Shown one piece after another: positions 21,696 to 29,797 of a stretch of 32,315 bases of DNA. The translations under genes and the position numbers were made by a program. Location: NCBI GenBank assembly GCA_949283305.1, contig CASDRU010000017.1, forward strand, positions 1 to 32,315, in the 5' to 3' direction. Within the stretch, counting starts at the first letter, position 1. Each line of letters begins with the position of its first letter. The notes under the pieces were generated by a model, which did not search any database, was not told the origin of the DNA, and saw only the letters and a program-made list of their open reading frames with translations. This DNA comes from an uncultured Spirochaetales bacterium (GTDB lineage Bacteria > Spirochaetota > Spirochaetia > Sphaerochaetales > Sphaerochaetaceae).

Positions 21696-23209
21696 TTGAA
21701 CGCTCCGACATCACTTGCTATGCTTACTCCTGTCGCAATAAGGCCGACAACAGATGTGACGATGCCAAGAACTGCAACTGTTCCTGCAAGCTTTGCACTC
21801 GTATCGTCTCTCTTGACGTTTATAACGCTCTCGGCAGGCATTTCCTCATCAAGCTCAAGCTTGTTGCCGTTTTTATCAACAGCAGTGATCTTTCCCTTGC
21901 TGTTTGCACTCTCGCCTCCCGCAAGACTGATGTAATAGCTTGCATCCTTTCCCGGGATATAGCCATAAAGTCCAGGATTTGCAACAGCGCCGTTCACTGT
22001 AACGAACATCTGTGTGAACGGGATGTAAATCACATCACCTGCATTGAGCACTGTAGAACCCTCAGGAGAACCGCTATAAAGAATTGCCTCAAGATCAAGG
22101 CTGTATGTCACACCATCCCTGATAAGCTTTCCTCCGCTCAGGTCTGAGGACTCTGTAAGATAAGGGGAAATGGCGTTTAGAAGATCAAGTATGTTTTCTC
22201 CCGGCATGAAGCGGTAATAATATTTCTGGCTCTTTTCTCCAAGAATCATGTTTGTGCTCTCTCCCTTGAGCGCACCCTCAACAGATACAGAGTTGTTCTG
22301 TCCGATTACCGGCTCCACATACACAACATCGTCATCTGCAAGGACAAAGGAAGAGGCATCTTCCACAACAATTTCCTTGTACTGCTTGTCTCCTGAAATC
22401 CTCTGGACCTTTATCACACCGCTTGAAAGCTCATCATAGCCTTCTCCGTAATAAGTTATGAGATTCTCAACTGTCTCAGTTTCAAGAACCTGGTATGTTC
22501 CGGGGCTCTTGACTGCACCTGAGAGCACAACCTCTTTATCCTCTGCCTTTACAGTGATGACATCACCTGGGCGCAGATAAGGATTGTTTGACTCATCCCC
22601 TCTCTTGAGAGCAAGGTATATGTCATAGTTTTTTTCCACACCGTTATTTGAGATCACCACATCACGCACGGAGGCATCATCAGAAAAAAGATATGCAAGA
22701 TCAGAAAGACGTTTCAGTCCGTTTACAGCAACGCGCTGCGTTGAAGAGACTTTTCCTTTGACAGTGACCTGGAAAAGACCAAGGCTTGTAAGGTTTACTG
22801 TCGGCTCAGCATATCTGTTGCTGGCTGTTATCTGGCTTTCTATCTCAGCCTTGACGCTCTGAAAAGTAAGGCCGCTTGTATCTACCTGAAAAAGACTGGC
22901 TGACTTTATTACCCCGTCAAGCGGCACAATCACAGAAAGATTTACAACATTCATTCCTGTGCGGTCCATATAGCTTATGGAAAGCACATCTCCCGGAGTC
23001 ACAAGATAATCGGGAGAAGAGATGGCAAGAAGCACATCCTGTTCTGCCTCAGTATCGAAAGCAGTCAGGCCGAGCATTTCAGCCGTCCCTTCATGCCTTG
23101 TCTGGACAACAAGCATCTCCTGGTCAATATCCGGGCTGCTTATGACAGTGGCCGAATTGAGGGAGAATGCAAGAAATAAAAATATTGCCAAAAATAATGT
23201 CTTTTTCAT
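21692..23209 (-). CDS. Polysaccharide export protein with SLBB domains (Wza-like)
   Basis: This periplasmic or outer-membrane partner of Wzz proteins forms the export channel. The ATG at 23209 gives a good signal peptide (MKKTLFLAIFLFLAFSLNSA); the frame is open to 23230, seven residues further. A Poly_export domain (YLVTPGDVLSISYMDRTG) starts around residue 70. Three SLBB-like units follow (VVLSGAVKSPGTYQV, SVEGALKGEST, VTVNGAVANPGLYGY). A hydrophobic helix near the C-terminus (about 475-500) may anchor it in a membrane. There is no lipobox cysteine, unlike Escherichia coli Wza. No glycosyltransferase genes are nearby, so the polymer is unknown. No clear Shine-Dalgarno was found. Confidence 0.9.
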   Translation of the reverse strand: MKKTLFLAIFLFLAFSLNSATVISSPDIDQEMLVVQTRHEGTAEMLGLTAFDTEAEQDVLLAISSPDYLVTPGDVLSISYMDRTGMNVVNLSVIVPLDGVIKSASLFQVDTSGLTFQSVKAEIESQITASNRYAEPTVNLTSLGLFQVTVKGKVSSTQRVAVNGLKRLSDLAYLFSDDASVRDVVISNNGVEKNYDIYLALKRGDESNNPYLRPGDVITVKAEDKEVVLSGAVKSPGTYQVLETETVENLITYYGEGYDELSSGVIKVQRISGDKQYKEIVVEDASSFVLADDDVVYVEPVIGQNNSVSVEGALKGESTNMILGEKSQKYYYRFMPGENILDLLNAISPYLTESSDLSGGKLIRDGVTYSLDLEAILYSGSPEGSTVLNAGDVIYIPFTQMFVTVNGAVANPGLYGYIPGKDASYYISLAGGESANSKGKITAVDKNGNKLELDEEMPAESVINVKRDDTSAKLAGTVAVLGIVTSVVGLIATGVSIASDVGAFK

Positions 23210-23231
23210 AACTAACTGTAAAAATATCATA

Positions 23232-23266
23232 AAGAAGGAATATGGAGAATATCGATATTCCTTCTT
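23232..23266. repeat. Perfect 12-bp inverted repeat between ridA and the SLBB gene
   Basis: AAGAAGGAATAT (23232-23243) and ATATTCCTTCTT (23255-23266) form a 12-bp stem with an 11-base spacer. A second palindrome, GAATATCGATATTC (23247-23260), overlaps its centre. There is no adjacent T run on either strand, so a standard terminator is unlikely. It may be an mRNA processing or stability hairpin, or a binding site in front of the export genes. Confidence 0.7.
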
Positions 23267-23278
23267 GAGAAAAACAAA

Positions 23279-23662
23279 TCAGAGTATTGCTATTGCCTCA
23301 ATCTCAACAAGAACATCCTTTGGAAGTCTTGCAACTTCGACACAGCTCCTTGCAGGAAGGACTTCACAGCCTGAAAAATAAGCAGAATACACCTCGTTCA
23401 CAAGGCCAAAGTCATTCATGTCCTTTATGAACACACAAGCCTTCACGATATTCTCTTTCTTTGCACCGGATGCAGAGAGAACTGCATCGATGTTCTTGAA
23501 GACTCTCTCAGCCTGCTCTTTGACTCCACCTTCAACAACAAGTCCGGTTTCCGGATTTACAGGAATCTGTCCTGAAAGGAAAAGCATGTTGTTTGCGCAT
23601 ACTGCCTGAGAATATGGTCCGATTGCCGCCGGAGCATTCTTTGTTTCAATTTTTCTGATCAT
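23279..23662 (-). CDS. ridA: RidA family reactive enamine/imine deaminase
   Basis: RidA hydrolyses reactive 2-aminoacrylate and related enamines made by PLP enzymes to keto acids and ammonia, protecting other PLP enzymes. The 127-residue protein shows the family signatures [22 protein letters not shown] and [23 protein letters not shown] (catalytic Arg near residue 104). AGGAGA precedes the ATG at 23662. The start lies within the 3' end of the HAD gene (17-base overlap). An aminotransferase gene upstream on the same strand is a plausible functional neighbour. Confidence 0.96.
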   Translation of the reverse strand: MIRKIETKNAPAAIGPYSQAVCANNMLFLSGQIPVNPETGLVVEGGVKEQAERVFKNIDAVLSASGAKKENIVKACVFIKDMNDFGLVNEVYSAYFSGCEVLPARSCVEVARLPKDVLVEIEAIAIL

Positions 23663-24311
23663 CGTAATCTTCTCCTGTTATGAATTTATATAACTTCCGT
23701 GCACTTTCCACATGAGAAAGTGCAGCATAGCCATTTCTGAATCCAAACCCCCACTCTACGGCAAGGAAATCAACACCGCTTTCGCGCGCTCCTTTCTCAT
23801 CTCCTTCCGTATCACCCACCATGAGTGTCTCTGAGTGAGGAATCTGAGAATCTCTTATACATCTGTCTATGAGAGCACTTTTTGTCTCGCATTCTTTCAC
23901 ACTTGAACCTTCGACTGATGAAAAAAGACCAGGAGGAAAGGCAGCTGAAAGCATTTCTCTTGCCGCTTCAGTGTTCTTGAGCGTGCTGACTGAAAGCAAA
24001 AATCCTTTCCTTTTGAGAGCTGAAAGCACACATGAGAGCTCAGGATAATGCTCATAGAGCTTTATTCCCTCTTCTTTGTAAATTTCCCTGTAGCGGTGGA
24101 CAGCAGCTGGAATGACATTCTCATCCATGTCAAATACAAGCTCAAAGCCGGTCTTCAATGGAGGACCTACAAAAAGGGAAAGGCGCGAAATATCGCGGCA
24201 CTCTGGATATGAGAACTCAGATGCCGTCTTGTTTGCAGTAAGGAATATGCCTTTTGATGTGTCCAAAAGCGTTCCATCAAGATCAAATATTATATGCCTA
24301 TACACCTTCAA
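23646..24311 (-). CDS. HAD-family hydrolase (phosphoglycolate phosphatase-like), second copy in the window
   Basis: The 221-residue protein has HAD motif [14 protein letters not shown] at the N-terminus, motif [12 protein letters not shown], a Lys region near residue 140 and motif [22 protein letters not shown] helical cap sits between residues 20 and 85. The substrate is unknown. It overlaps both neighbours: 14 bases with the inositol-phosphatase-like gene and 17 bases with ridA. It is only distantly similar to the HAD protein at 9329-10009. Confidence 0.88.
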   Translation of the reverse strand: MKVYRHIIFDLDGTLLDTSKGIFLTANKTASEFSYPECRDISRLSLFVGPPLKTGFELVFDMDENVIPAAVHRYREIYKEEGIKLYEHYPELSCVLSALKRKGFLLSVSTLKNTEAAREMLSAAFPPGLFSSVEGSSVKECETKSALIDRCIRDSQIPHSETLMVGDTEGDEKGARESGVDFLAVEWGFGFRNGYAALSHVESARKLYKFITGEDYDDQKN

Positions 24312-25053
24312 TGGCCCTTTTTATGTCAGGATATGAAGAAGGGGATGATGATATCACAATAAGCCCAGCCTCATCTTCTGTCACTTCGTTTACCGCCCCA
24401 GCTTCTTCTGCAATCAAAAGCCCTGCTGCCGCATCGTAAAGCTGGAGATAGCGCTCATAGTATGAGCACGCTCTTCCAGATGCGACATAAGAAAGGCTTA
24501 AAGCCGCGCTGCCGATGCTTCTTATATCCGAAAAATAATCGTAGATTCTTCTGAACTCTTTGAGATAAGAATCAAGCTCACTGTGTTTTCTGTGTGGAGG
24601 AACGGCTATGCATAATCCGTGTTTTGAATCAAGAGAGGAAACACTTATTTTCTTTCCGTTCAAAAACGCACCATTGCCGCGCTGGGCAAAGAATGTCTCG
24701 CCTCGGCACACATCCCTGACAACACCGAAGAGCGCCTCTCCTTTTTCCATGTAGCAGATTGAGATTGTGTAGGAAGGAAAAGTGTTCATGAAATTCACAG
24801 TCCCGTCAATCGGGTCAATAACCCATAGCGGATCATCTGTTATTTTCCCGCCGCTTTCCTCAGCATATATGCTGTCAGATGGAAAAGATGTGGAGATTGC
24901 GGATATTATGATCCTCTCAGCCTCCTTATCAGCGAGAGTCACGTAGTCATTCTCTTTCTTGCTCTCAAATGCCTTCCTTTCTTCAGTGTGAGAAAGAAGA
25001 AAGGAGGAAGCCATATCTGCTGCCTTGAAGGCGCATTCTATTTTCTCTTTCAT
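24298..25053 (-). CDS. Inositol monophosphatase family protein
   Basis: This Mg2+-dependent, Li+-sensitive sugar phosphatase superfamily acts on inositol phosphates, 3'-phosphoadenosine 5'-phosphate or fructose 1,6-bisphosphate. The metal-binding signatures are IYAEESGG near residue 65, WVIDPIDGTVNFMN near residue 80, and a second site LQLYDAAAGLLIAEEAGA near residue 210. The Tyr-Asp in the latter replaces the more common Trp-Asp. At 251 residues it is of normal size. Its ATG overlaps the stop of the acidic protein gene by four bases (ATGA). The exact substrate cannot be told. Confidence 0.9.
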   Translation of the reverse strand: MKEKIECAFKAADMASSFLLSHTEERKAFESKKENDYVTLADKEAERIIISAISTSFPSDSIYAEESGGKITDDPLWVIDPIDGTVNFMNTFPSYTISICYMEKGEALFGVVRDVCRGETFFAQRGNGAFLNGKKISVSSLDSKHGLCIAVPPHRKHSELDSYLKEFRRIYDYFSDIRSIGSAALSLSYVASGRACSYYERYLQLYDAAAGLLIAEEAGAVNEVTEDEAGLIVISSSPSSYPDIKRAIEGV

Positions 25054-28000
25054 CTGGATCTTCTTATAAGCTCCTCGCCTATTATCGATACAATCTTCCA
25101 GTTTGATGGGGAGAAGTCATCCTTGGAGAAACTTTCTATCTTCGCACTCTCCACCTCAAAATCCTTATTAAGCGACAGAATCAGGGCATTCCATTTGTTT
25201 TTTCCTTTACTGTACATCACAGCCCCTGCATTGTTTATCAGCTCGCTGGTCCTCAATTCATCATGGACTCTTCCTTTTGCAAGAAGAACTGAAAGATCAT
25301 ATTCGAAGATGCTGAACATCTTGTCCTTCCCGTCCTCTCTCTGAGCTTTCCAGCAATTTGCCACAATCTGATTGAAGTAATCAAGAACGCTTCTGTCTTC
25401 ATATTCAAGGAAATTGTGGAAGACACCAAGATTTCCGTCCAGCTTTCTTACAATCTGGCGGATGAGATCTGAATATCTGGGATTATTGAGATCAAGAGTG
25501 CTCTTTCTGTTTTCTGTTTCGTCTCCTCTGGAAACAACCTCATCAGCACTCAGATGATCGTCCTTTCCAAATTCAAGCACTACTTTGTCTGCACTCTCAT
25601 CTTCTTTTTCATCCTCGACAGTCTCATCCTCAACTATCTTTTCAACATCCTCTTCTGCAGAAGAAGGAAGACTTTCGGATATCATGACCTCGCTTATGTT
25701 TCCGTTTTCAGCAGAGCCTGAAGCTTCTGGTCCTTCGCTCTCCACTTCATTTATATACTCAAGGCTTACGTTCTTCTCATCCTCTCCAAATGAACCAAGC
25801 CTCTGGTCTTCTTCTGTAAGCTCGAATACGTTCTCGCTCTCTTTAATGGAAAGACCATTATGCTCTTCTTCCTCTAAACTGTCATGCAGTGCAGATGGAT
25901 TTCCATCCTCGTTTTCAAATCCCGGATCTTCTTCATCAGAGCATTGTGAACCATCATCCTGCATGCCTGATTCTTCTCCATCAAGCTCATCAGCAGCTTC
26001 AAAGCAAGCATCCTGCTTTACGTCTTCACCATATTCAATTCCTGATGATATGCCGTCTTCCCTTTCAAGATCTGATGTATCTTCTTCATCAGGATATTCT
26101 GGATAATCCTCCTTCTCATATGGTTCTTCATCAGATGGACTGTCAGAAAAAGCATCATGCGGCTCTGGTTCTTCATTGTTTTCAATTCCTGATGATATGC
26201 CGTCTTCCCTTTCAAGATCTGATGTATCTTCTTCATCAGGATATTCTGGATAATCCTCCTGCATGTCTGATCCTTCTTCATCCACAGGTTCAGCACCTGC
26301 TTCAGAAGGAATTTCTTCCTCTTTTTCAAAGCCTGAATCATCATCTTCAGCATCAGAGTGTTCTGAATAATCATGCTGCATATCTGATTCTTCATTTTCA
26401 ATTTCTGATGATGGCTCACCTTCCCTTTCAAGATCTGATGTATCTTCTTCATCAGGATATTCTGGATAATCTTCCACCGCTTCTTCTTTTTCTGAATCAT
26501 CTTCTCCATCAAAGGAAGCATTTTCTTCATCCTGATCTGGATTTGAAACATCTTCATTCATAGCCAGAGGCGATGGTGCAAGATTGTCCTTACGGGCAAG
26601 AAGGGCCTGCTCAAGAGGATCTGAGTAAGAATACTCATCCTTCCTCTCCTCCTCCGCATCAGAGTCAAGGATATCGAAGAAATTGAGCTGATCCGGATCA
26701 TTTTCCTCATCCAGCTCATCGTCGGCCTGATTTACATCATCGCTTTCTTCCTCAAACTCATCGAAAAGATAGGATTCCATATCATCTTCTTCCGCAAGGT
26801 CTTCCTCTTCTTCATCCTCATCATCATATGAGCCAAGATCCACACCCTTATAATCATCATTGAGGTCCTTGTTCTCAAGCTCATTTTTGATGAAGTCCAT
26901 ATCCTCGTCGTACTGCCTTATATACTCATTCCTCTTTTCTTCATCAAGGGACGGAAGAGTGACATCTGGAAGAGGAATATCCTCATCAATTGCTGTATCT
27001 TTTTCTTCCTCCTCATCGCTTTCAATCTCGTCAAAGAATGATGATTCATCAGATAAGACTCCATCATCATCGGAATAAGGAATATCTTTTTCTCCTTCAT
27101 CCTCATCAAAGATGTGAGTAATGTCATCCTCATCCTCATCATACTCTTCCCCAAGCAGCATGCGGTACATGTCACTCCTTTTCATGCTGGAATCAGAAGC
27201 CATGATCAGAGCACATGTGCTTACAGAAAAGCAGTCGATTCCTTTCTTCTCAAGCTCTGCATATCCGTCAGGATCCACATAAAGAATCTTATGACCCTCC
27301 TTTGCTTTCTCCTGCATTTCAGCTTCTCTTCTGTCCAGGCGGATGTTGTAAAGCTCTGCATTGAGCACCGCATTAATCTCATCAAGGGAAGAGAGGGCAA
27401 TGACATCTATTTTCTGCCCTCTGAGGCTGTATACTCCCTCTACATCTGTTGATGAAAAGAGGGAGGCAAGTGCTCTTTCTGTGGCCTCATCACGGCGTGA
27501 ATACAGATTCATCCTCGTTGCAAGCATCCTGATTGAACAAGAGAGCATGTATTTGCCGACAAAAGTGAAATACATTCCGGCAAAGCGGATGAATGGATAG
27601 CATGTTGAGAGCCAGAGGCCTTTTTCAAAAAGATAGGAATAGAGATCTGTGTCGCTAGAAGGGTCAAGAGCGAAAAATGACAGGTATTTCTCGCTTAAAG
27701 ATGAAGAGAAGTCCGGACGGAAGAGATCAAAGTCATCCCTCAGGCCCTCAAGTCTCTTTGACTCCTGGTAAATATCGCTGTCGCGGAAGATTATGGCTTT
27801 TGCATCCTCCTCTGAAAGGCTGTCAAGCCTTCTTGCCCTGATCCGCTGCTCAACCTTCTCCTTGAATCTGGTGCTGTCCTCAGACAGCCTGTCTATCGCA
27901 TCCAGGCTGTATGTAGCGAGATTGAAAGCTTCATTGACAAGAGAAGCGCTCGACATTGAGAAAAGGCTTTGAACTGTATCCTCTTCTCTCTCTATATATG

Positions 28001-28505
28001 CATGTGTCAGATATGCGTCGTTTTCTATGTTTTTTCTGCTTTTCTCTTCGGGGAAGAACTGTGAATAAAGAGACTTTCTGTATTCAAGCACATTGTCCCT
28101 TGATATCTTTCCATCATGCATGAAGAGCACTGCAAGGGAGTCAATATAGCGGGAAAGCTTCCTCACCAGGTCCTCTGAAAGAGAAAGTACACGCTGCCAG
28201 TCAGCTTTCCTTATCTGTCTGTCAAGGCTTGTTTTCTTATAAAGGCTGGACTCGACAATGCTCTGAAGGAGAACAGGAAGAAGGCGAGATGAGAGCATGC
28301 TCTTCTCATCCGTGGAGTTTTTCACTACCTTCCTTTCTTCCCAGGATGCCATCTTGATCATCTCAAGCGGATGATAAAGGCTTGCAATTGAGGCGATATT
28401 GCTGATATCAAGCTTTATATAATTCTTTGCCTCAGCAATATTCTTCTCACATTTTTCACGTGAGATATCCAGATAGGGAAGAAAATCTTCATCAAAAGTA
28501 TTCAC
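25050..28505 (-). CDS. Very long acidic protein with internal repeats, unknown function
   Basis: I do not recognise this 1151-residue protein. Residues 1 to about 460 look mainly alpha-helical and of ordinary composition (DNA 28505-27125). Residues about 462-1000 are extremely rich in Glu, Asp and Ser, low in hydrophobics and probably disordered, with repeats built on DYPEYPDEEDTSDLERE. Residues about 1020-1151 return to a folded-looking composition (VVLEFGKDD, then YSDLIRQIVRKLDGNLGVF). No signal peptide or TM helix was seen, so it is probably cytoplasmic. The start is GTG with AGGAG at 28517-28513. It is coupled to the inositol-phosphatase-like gene by ATGA. The intact long frame, despite repeats, argues that it is expressed. 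Confidence 0.85.
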   Translation of the reverse strand: MNTFDEDFLPYLDISREKCEKNIAEAKNYIKLDISNIASIASLYHPLEMIKMASWEERKVVKNSTDEKSMLSSRLLPVLLQSIVESSLYKKTSLDRQIRKADWQRVLSLSEDLVRKLSRYIDSLAVLFMHDGKISRDNVLEYRKSLYSQFFPEEKSRKNIENDAYLTHAYIEREEDTVQSLFSMSSASLVNEAFNLATYSLDAIDRLSEDSTRFKEKVEQRIRARRLDSLSEEDAKAIIFRDSDIYQESKRLEGLRDDFDLFRPDFSSSLSEKYLSFFALDPSSDTDLYSYLFEKGLWLSTCYPFIRFAGMYFTFVGKYMLSCSIRMLATRMNLYSRRDEATERALASLFSSTDVEGVYSLRGQKIDVIALSSLDEINAVLNAELYNIRLDRREAEMQEKAKEGHKILYVDPDGYAELEKKGIDCFSVSTCALIMASDSSMKRSDMYRMLLGEEYDEDEDDITHIFDEDEGEKDIPYSDDDGVLSDESSFFDEIESDEEEEKDTAIDEDIPLPDVTLPSLDEEKRNEYIRQYDEDMDFIKNELENKDLNDDYKGVDLGSYDDEDEEEEDLAEEDDMESYLFDEFEEESDDVNQADDELDEENDPDQLNFFDILDSDAEEERKDEYSYSDPLEQALLARKDNLAPSPLAMNEDVSNPDQDEENASFDGEDDSEKEEAVEDYPEYPDEEDTSDLEREGEPSSEIENEESDMQHDYSEHSDAEDDDSGFEKEEEIPSEAGAEPVDEEGSDMQEDYPEYPDEEDTSDLEREDGISSGIENNEEPEPHDAFSDSPSDEEPYEKEDYPEYPDEEDTSDLEREDGISSGIEYGEDVKQDACFEAADELDGEESGMQDDGSQCSDEEDPGFENEDGNPSALHDSLEEEEHNGLSIKESENVFELTEEDQRLGSFGEDEKNVSLEYINEVESEGPEASGSAENGNISEVMISESLPSSAEEDVEKIVEDETVEDEKEDESADKVVLEFGKDDHLSADEVVSRGDETENRKSTLDLNNPRYSDLIRQIVRKLDGNLGVFHNFLEYEDRSVLDYFNQIVANCWKAQREDGKDKMFSIFEYDLSVLLAKGRVHDELRTSELINNAGAVMYSKGKNKWNALILSLNKDFEVESAKIESFSKDDFSPSNWKIVSIIGEELIRRSR
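26034..26260 (-). repeat. Two identical 80-bp direct repeats inside the acidic protein gene
   Basis: Bases 26034-26113 and 26181-26260 are identical over 80 positions and lie 147 bp apart, exactly 49 codons, so both are in frame. They encode the EDYPEYPDEEDTSDLERE unit and part of its flank. Identity at silent positions suggests recent duplication or gene conversion. Confidence 0.93.
26420..26471 (-). repeat. Third, shorter copy of the same repeat
   Basis: These 52 bases are identical to 26057-26108 and 26204-26255. More diverged copies (DYSEHSDAED and SQCSDEEDPGF types) can be read between and after the exact ones, so the array is a gradient of old and recent duplications. Confidence 0.88.
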
Positions 28506-28507
28506 AG

Positions 28508-28528
28508 ATAACTCCTAAACAGAGTTAT
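28508..28528 (-). promoter_or_regulatory. Hairpin over the Shine-Dalgarno of the acidic protein gene
   Basis: ATAACTC (28528-28522 read on the minus strand) pairs with GAGTTAT (28514-28508), a perfect 7-bp stem with a 7-base loop. The AGGAG Shine-Dalgarno spans the loop and 3' arm, and the start codon is GTG. Together these suggest weak or regulated initiation of the acidic protein, while read-through from the aminotransferase gene would melt it. Confidence 0.5.
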
Positions 28529-28534
28529 TATAAT

Positions 28535-29737
28535 CTACTTTCCCTTCTTTTTTCTATATGCTTCAAGTCCGTACCTGAGACACCTTGCGGCACGTACAAG
28601 TTCATCCTCATTAAGCACATATGCGATTCTGGCCTGGTTTCTTCCCAGTCCTTTAGTGACATAAAAGTCCTCAGCCGGAGCAAACATCACAGTCTCACCC
28701 TCATAGGAGAAATCCCTGAGCATGAAGATTGCAAAATCCTCTGCATCCTCAACAGGAAATGATGCTACAAAATAGAATGCTCCCTTTGGATTGTTGCATA
28801 CAACCCCGTCTATCTTCCTCATCTCCTCAAGAAGGATGTTCCTTCTTCTCTCATAGTTTTCTCTCACGTTTTCAACATAATCAGAAGGGGCATCCAGAGC
28901 CGCAGTTGCCGCAACCTGCCCTATTGCAGGAGGACAGAGCCGTGCCTGTGCAAGCTTCATCACGTTCTGACGGAAAGCGGCATTTTTTGTGACAATCGCA
29001 CCAACTCGGGAACCGCACATGGAAAAGCGTTTAGAAAAGCTGTCGACACAGATTATCCTGTCGCTGTACTCCTTGAAGGAGAGTATGGATGTGAACTTCA
29101 TCTCGTCATAGCAGAACTCACGGTAGACTTCATCCACAACAAGGAAAATATCATGTTTTCTGCACAGCTCTAAAATCGAGAGAAGCTCAGATTCTGAATA
29201 TATATGCCCGGTCGGATTGTTGGGAGAACAGAGAATGATCCCCATTGTCTTCTTGTTTATCTTCTTCTCAAACTCCTCAATGGGAGGAAGGGCAAAATCA
29301 TTCTCCATCCTTGATGTCACAGGGACAAGATTGACCATTGCAATTGATGAGAACGTGGCTACATTAGTGTAATAAGGCTCAGGGATTATGAACTCATCAT
29401 ACGGATCGCAGAGGGTCATGAAAGTGAACTGGATTGCCTCGCTTCCACCTGTGGTGATGATTATATCATCCTCGGTTATGTCATCAGCGCCGAAGCCCCT
29501 GTAATAATCTACAAGCTTTCTTCTCAGCTCCACTTCTCCCTCAGAAAGCCCGTAGGCAATTATGTCATCGCCATAACTCTTTATAGCATCAAGTGCCTCT
29601 TTTGGTGTCTTTATATCAGGCTGCCCGATATTCAAATGTATCACATGAACTCCCCTTTTCTCTGCCTCTCGGCTGAAAGGTACAAGGCGTCTTATCGGAG
29701 ATGCCTGGAATGATGATATCCTGTTTGACATTTGCAT
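28535..29737 (-). CDS. Pyridoxal phosphate-dependent aminotransferase, class I/II
   Basis: This fold type I aminotransferase resembles AspC/aromatic enzymes. Visible are HLNIGQPDIKTP, the PLP phosphate region TTGGSEAIQ near residue 95, SPNNPTGHIYS near 170, VVDEVYREF near 200, and the Schiff-base Lys in DSFSKRFSMCGSRVG near 235. The C-terminal substrate Arg lies in NQARIAYVL. At 400 residues the length is normal. GGGAGG is placed eight bases before the ATG at 29737. The substrate is not clear; aspartate, aromatic or branched-chain acids are possible, and tyrA elsewhere in the window needs such a partner. A terminator lies directly upstream. Confidence 0.92.
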   Translation of the reverse strand: MQMSNRISSFQASPIRRLVPFSREAEKRGVHVIHLNIGQPDIKTPKEALDAIKSYGDDIIAYGLSEGEVELRRKLVDYYRGFGADDITEDDIIITTGGSEAIQFTFMTLCDPYDEFIIPEPYYTNVATFSSIAMVNLVPVTSRMENDFALPPIEEFEKKINKKTMGIILCSPNNPTGHIYSESELLSILELCRKHDIFLVVDEVYREFCYDEMKFTSILSFKEYSDRIICVDSFSKRFSMCGSRVGAIVTKNAAFRQNVMKLAQARLCPPAIGQVAATAALDAPSDYVENVRENYERRRNILLEEMRKIDGVVCNNPKGAFYFVASFPVEDAEDFAIFMLRDFSYEGETVMFAPAEDFYVTKGLGRNQARIAYVLNEDELVRAARCLRYGLEAYRKKKGK

Positions 29738-29754
29738 GGCTCTTTCCTCCCTTG

Positions 29755-29779
29755 AAAAAAAGCCCCGGCTCGCGGGGCT
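29755..29779 (-). terminator. Rho-independent terminator between prs and the aminotransferase gene
   Basis: AGCCCCG (29779-29773) and CGGGGCT (29767-29761) form a 7-bp GC-rich stem with loop CGAGC, running into seven T (29761-29755). It lies 18 bases after the prs stop and 17 bases before the aminotransferase ATG. Confidence 0.93.
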
Positions 29780-29797
29780 TAAACAGCAAGTATTCTG

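Noticed and set aside
26034-26471. CRISPR-like array
   Set aside because: Repeats are 52-80 bp, in frame, unevenly spaced and coding; there are no uniform spacers and no cas genes.
25585-26563. Long plus-strand frames and a 179-codon shifted minus-strand frame in the acidic repeat region
   Set aside because: They arise from the low-complexity GAA/GAT-rich coding strand. Their products are runs of Ser/Leu/His or Lys/Met with no sign of selection.
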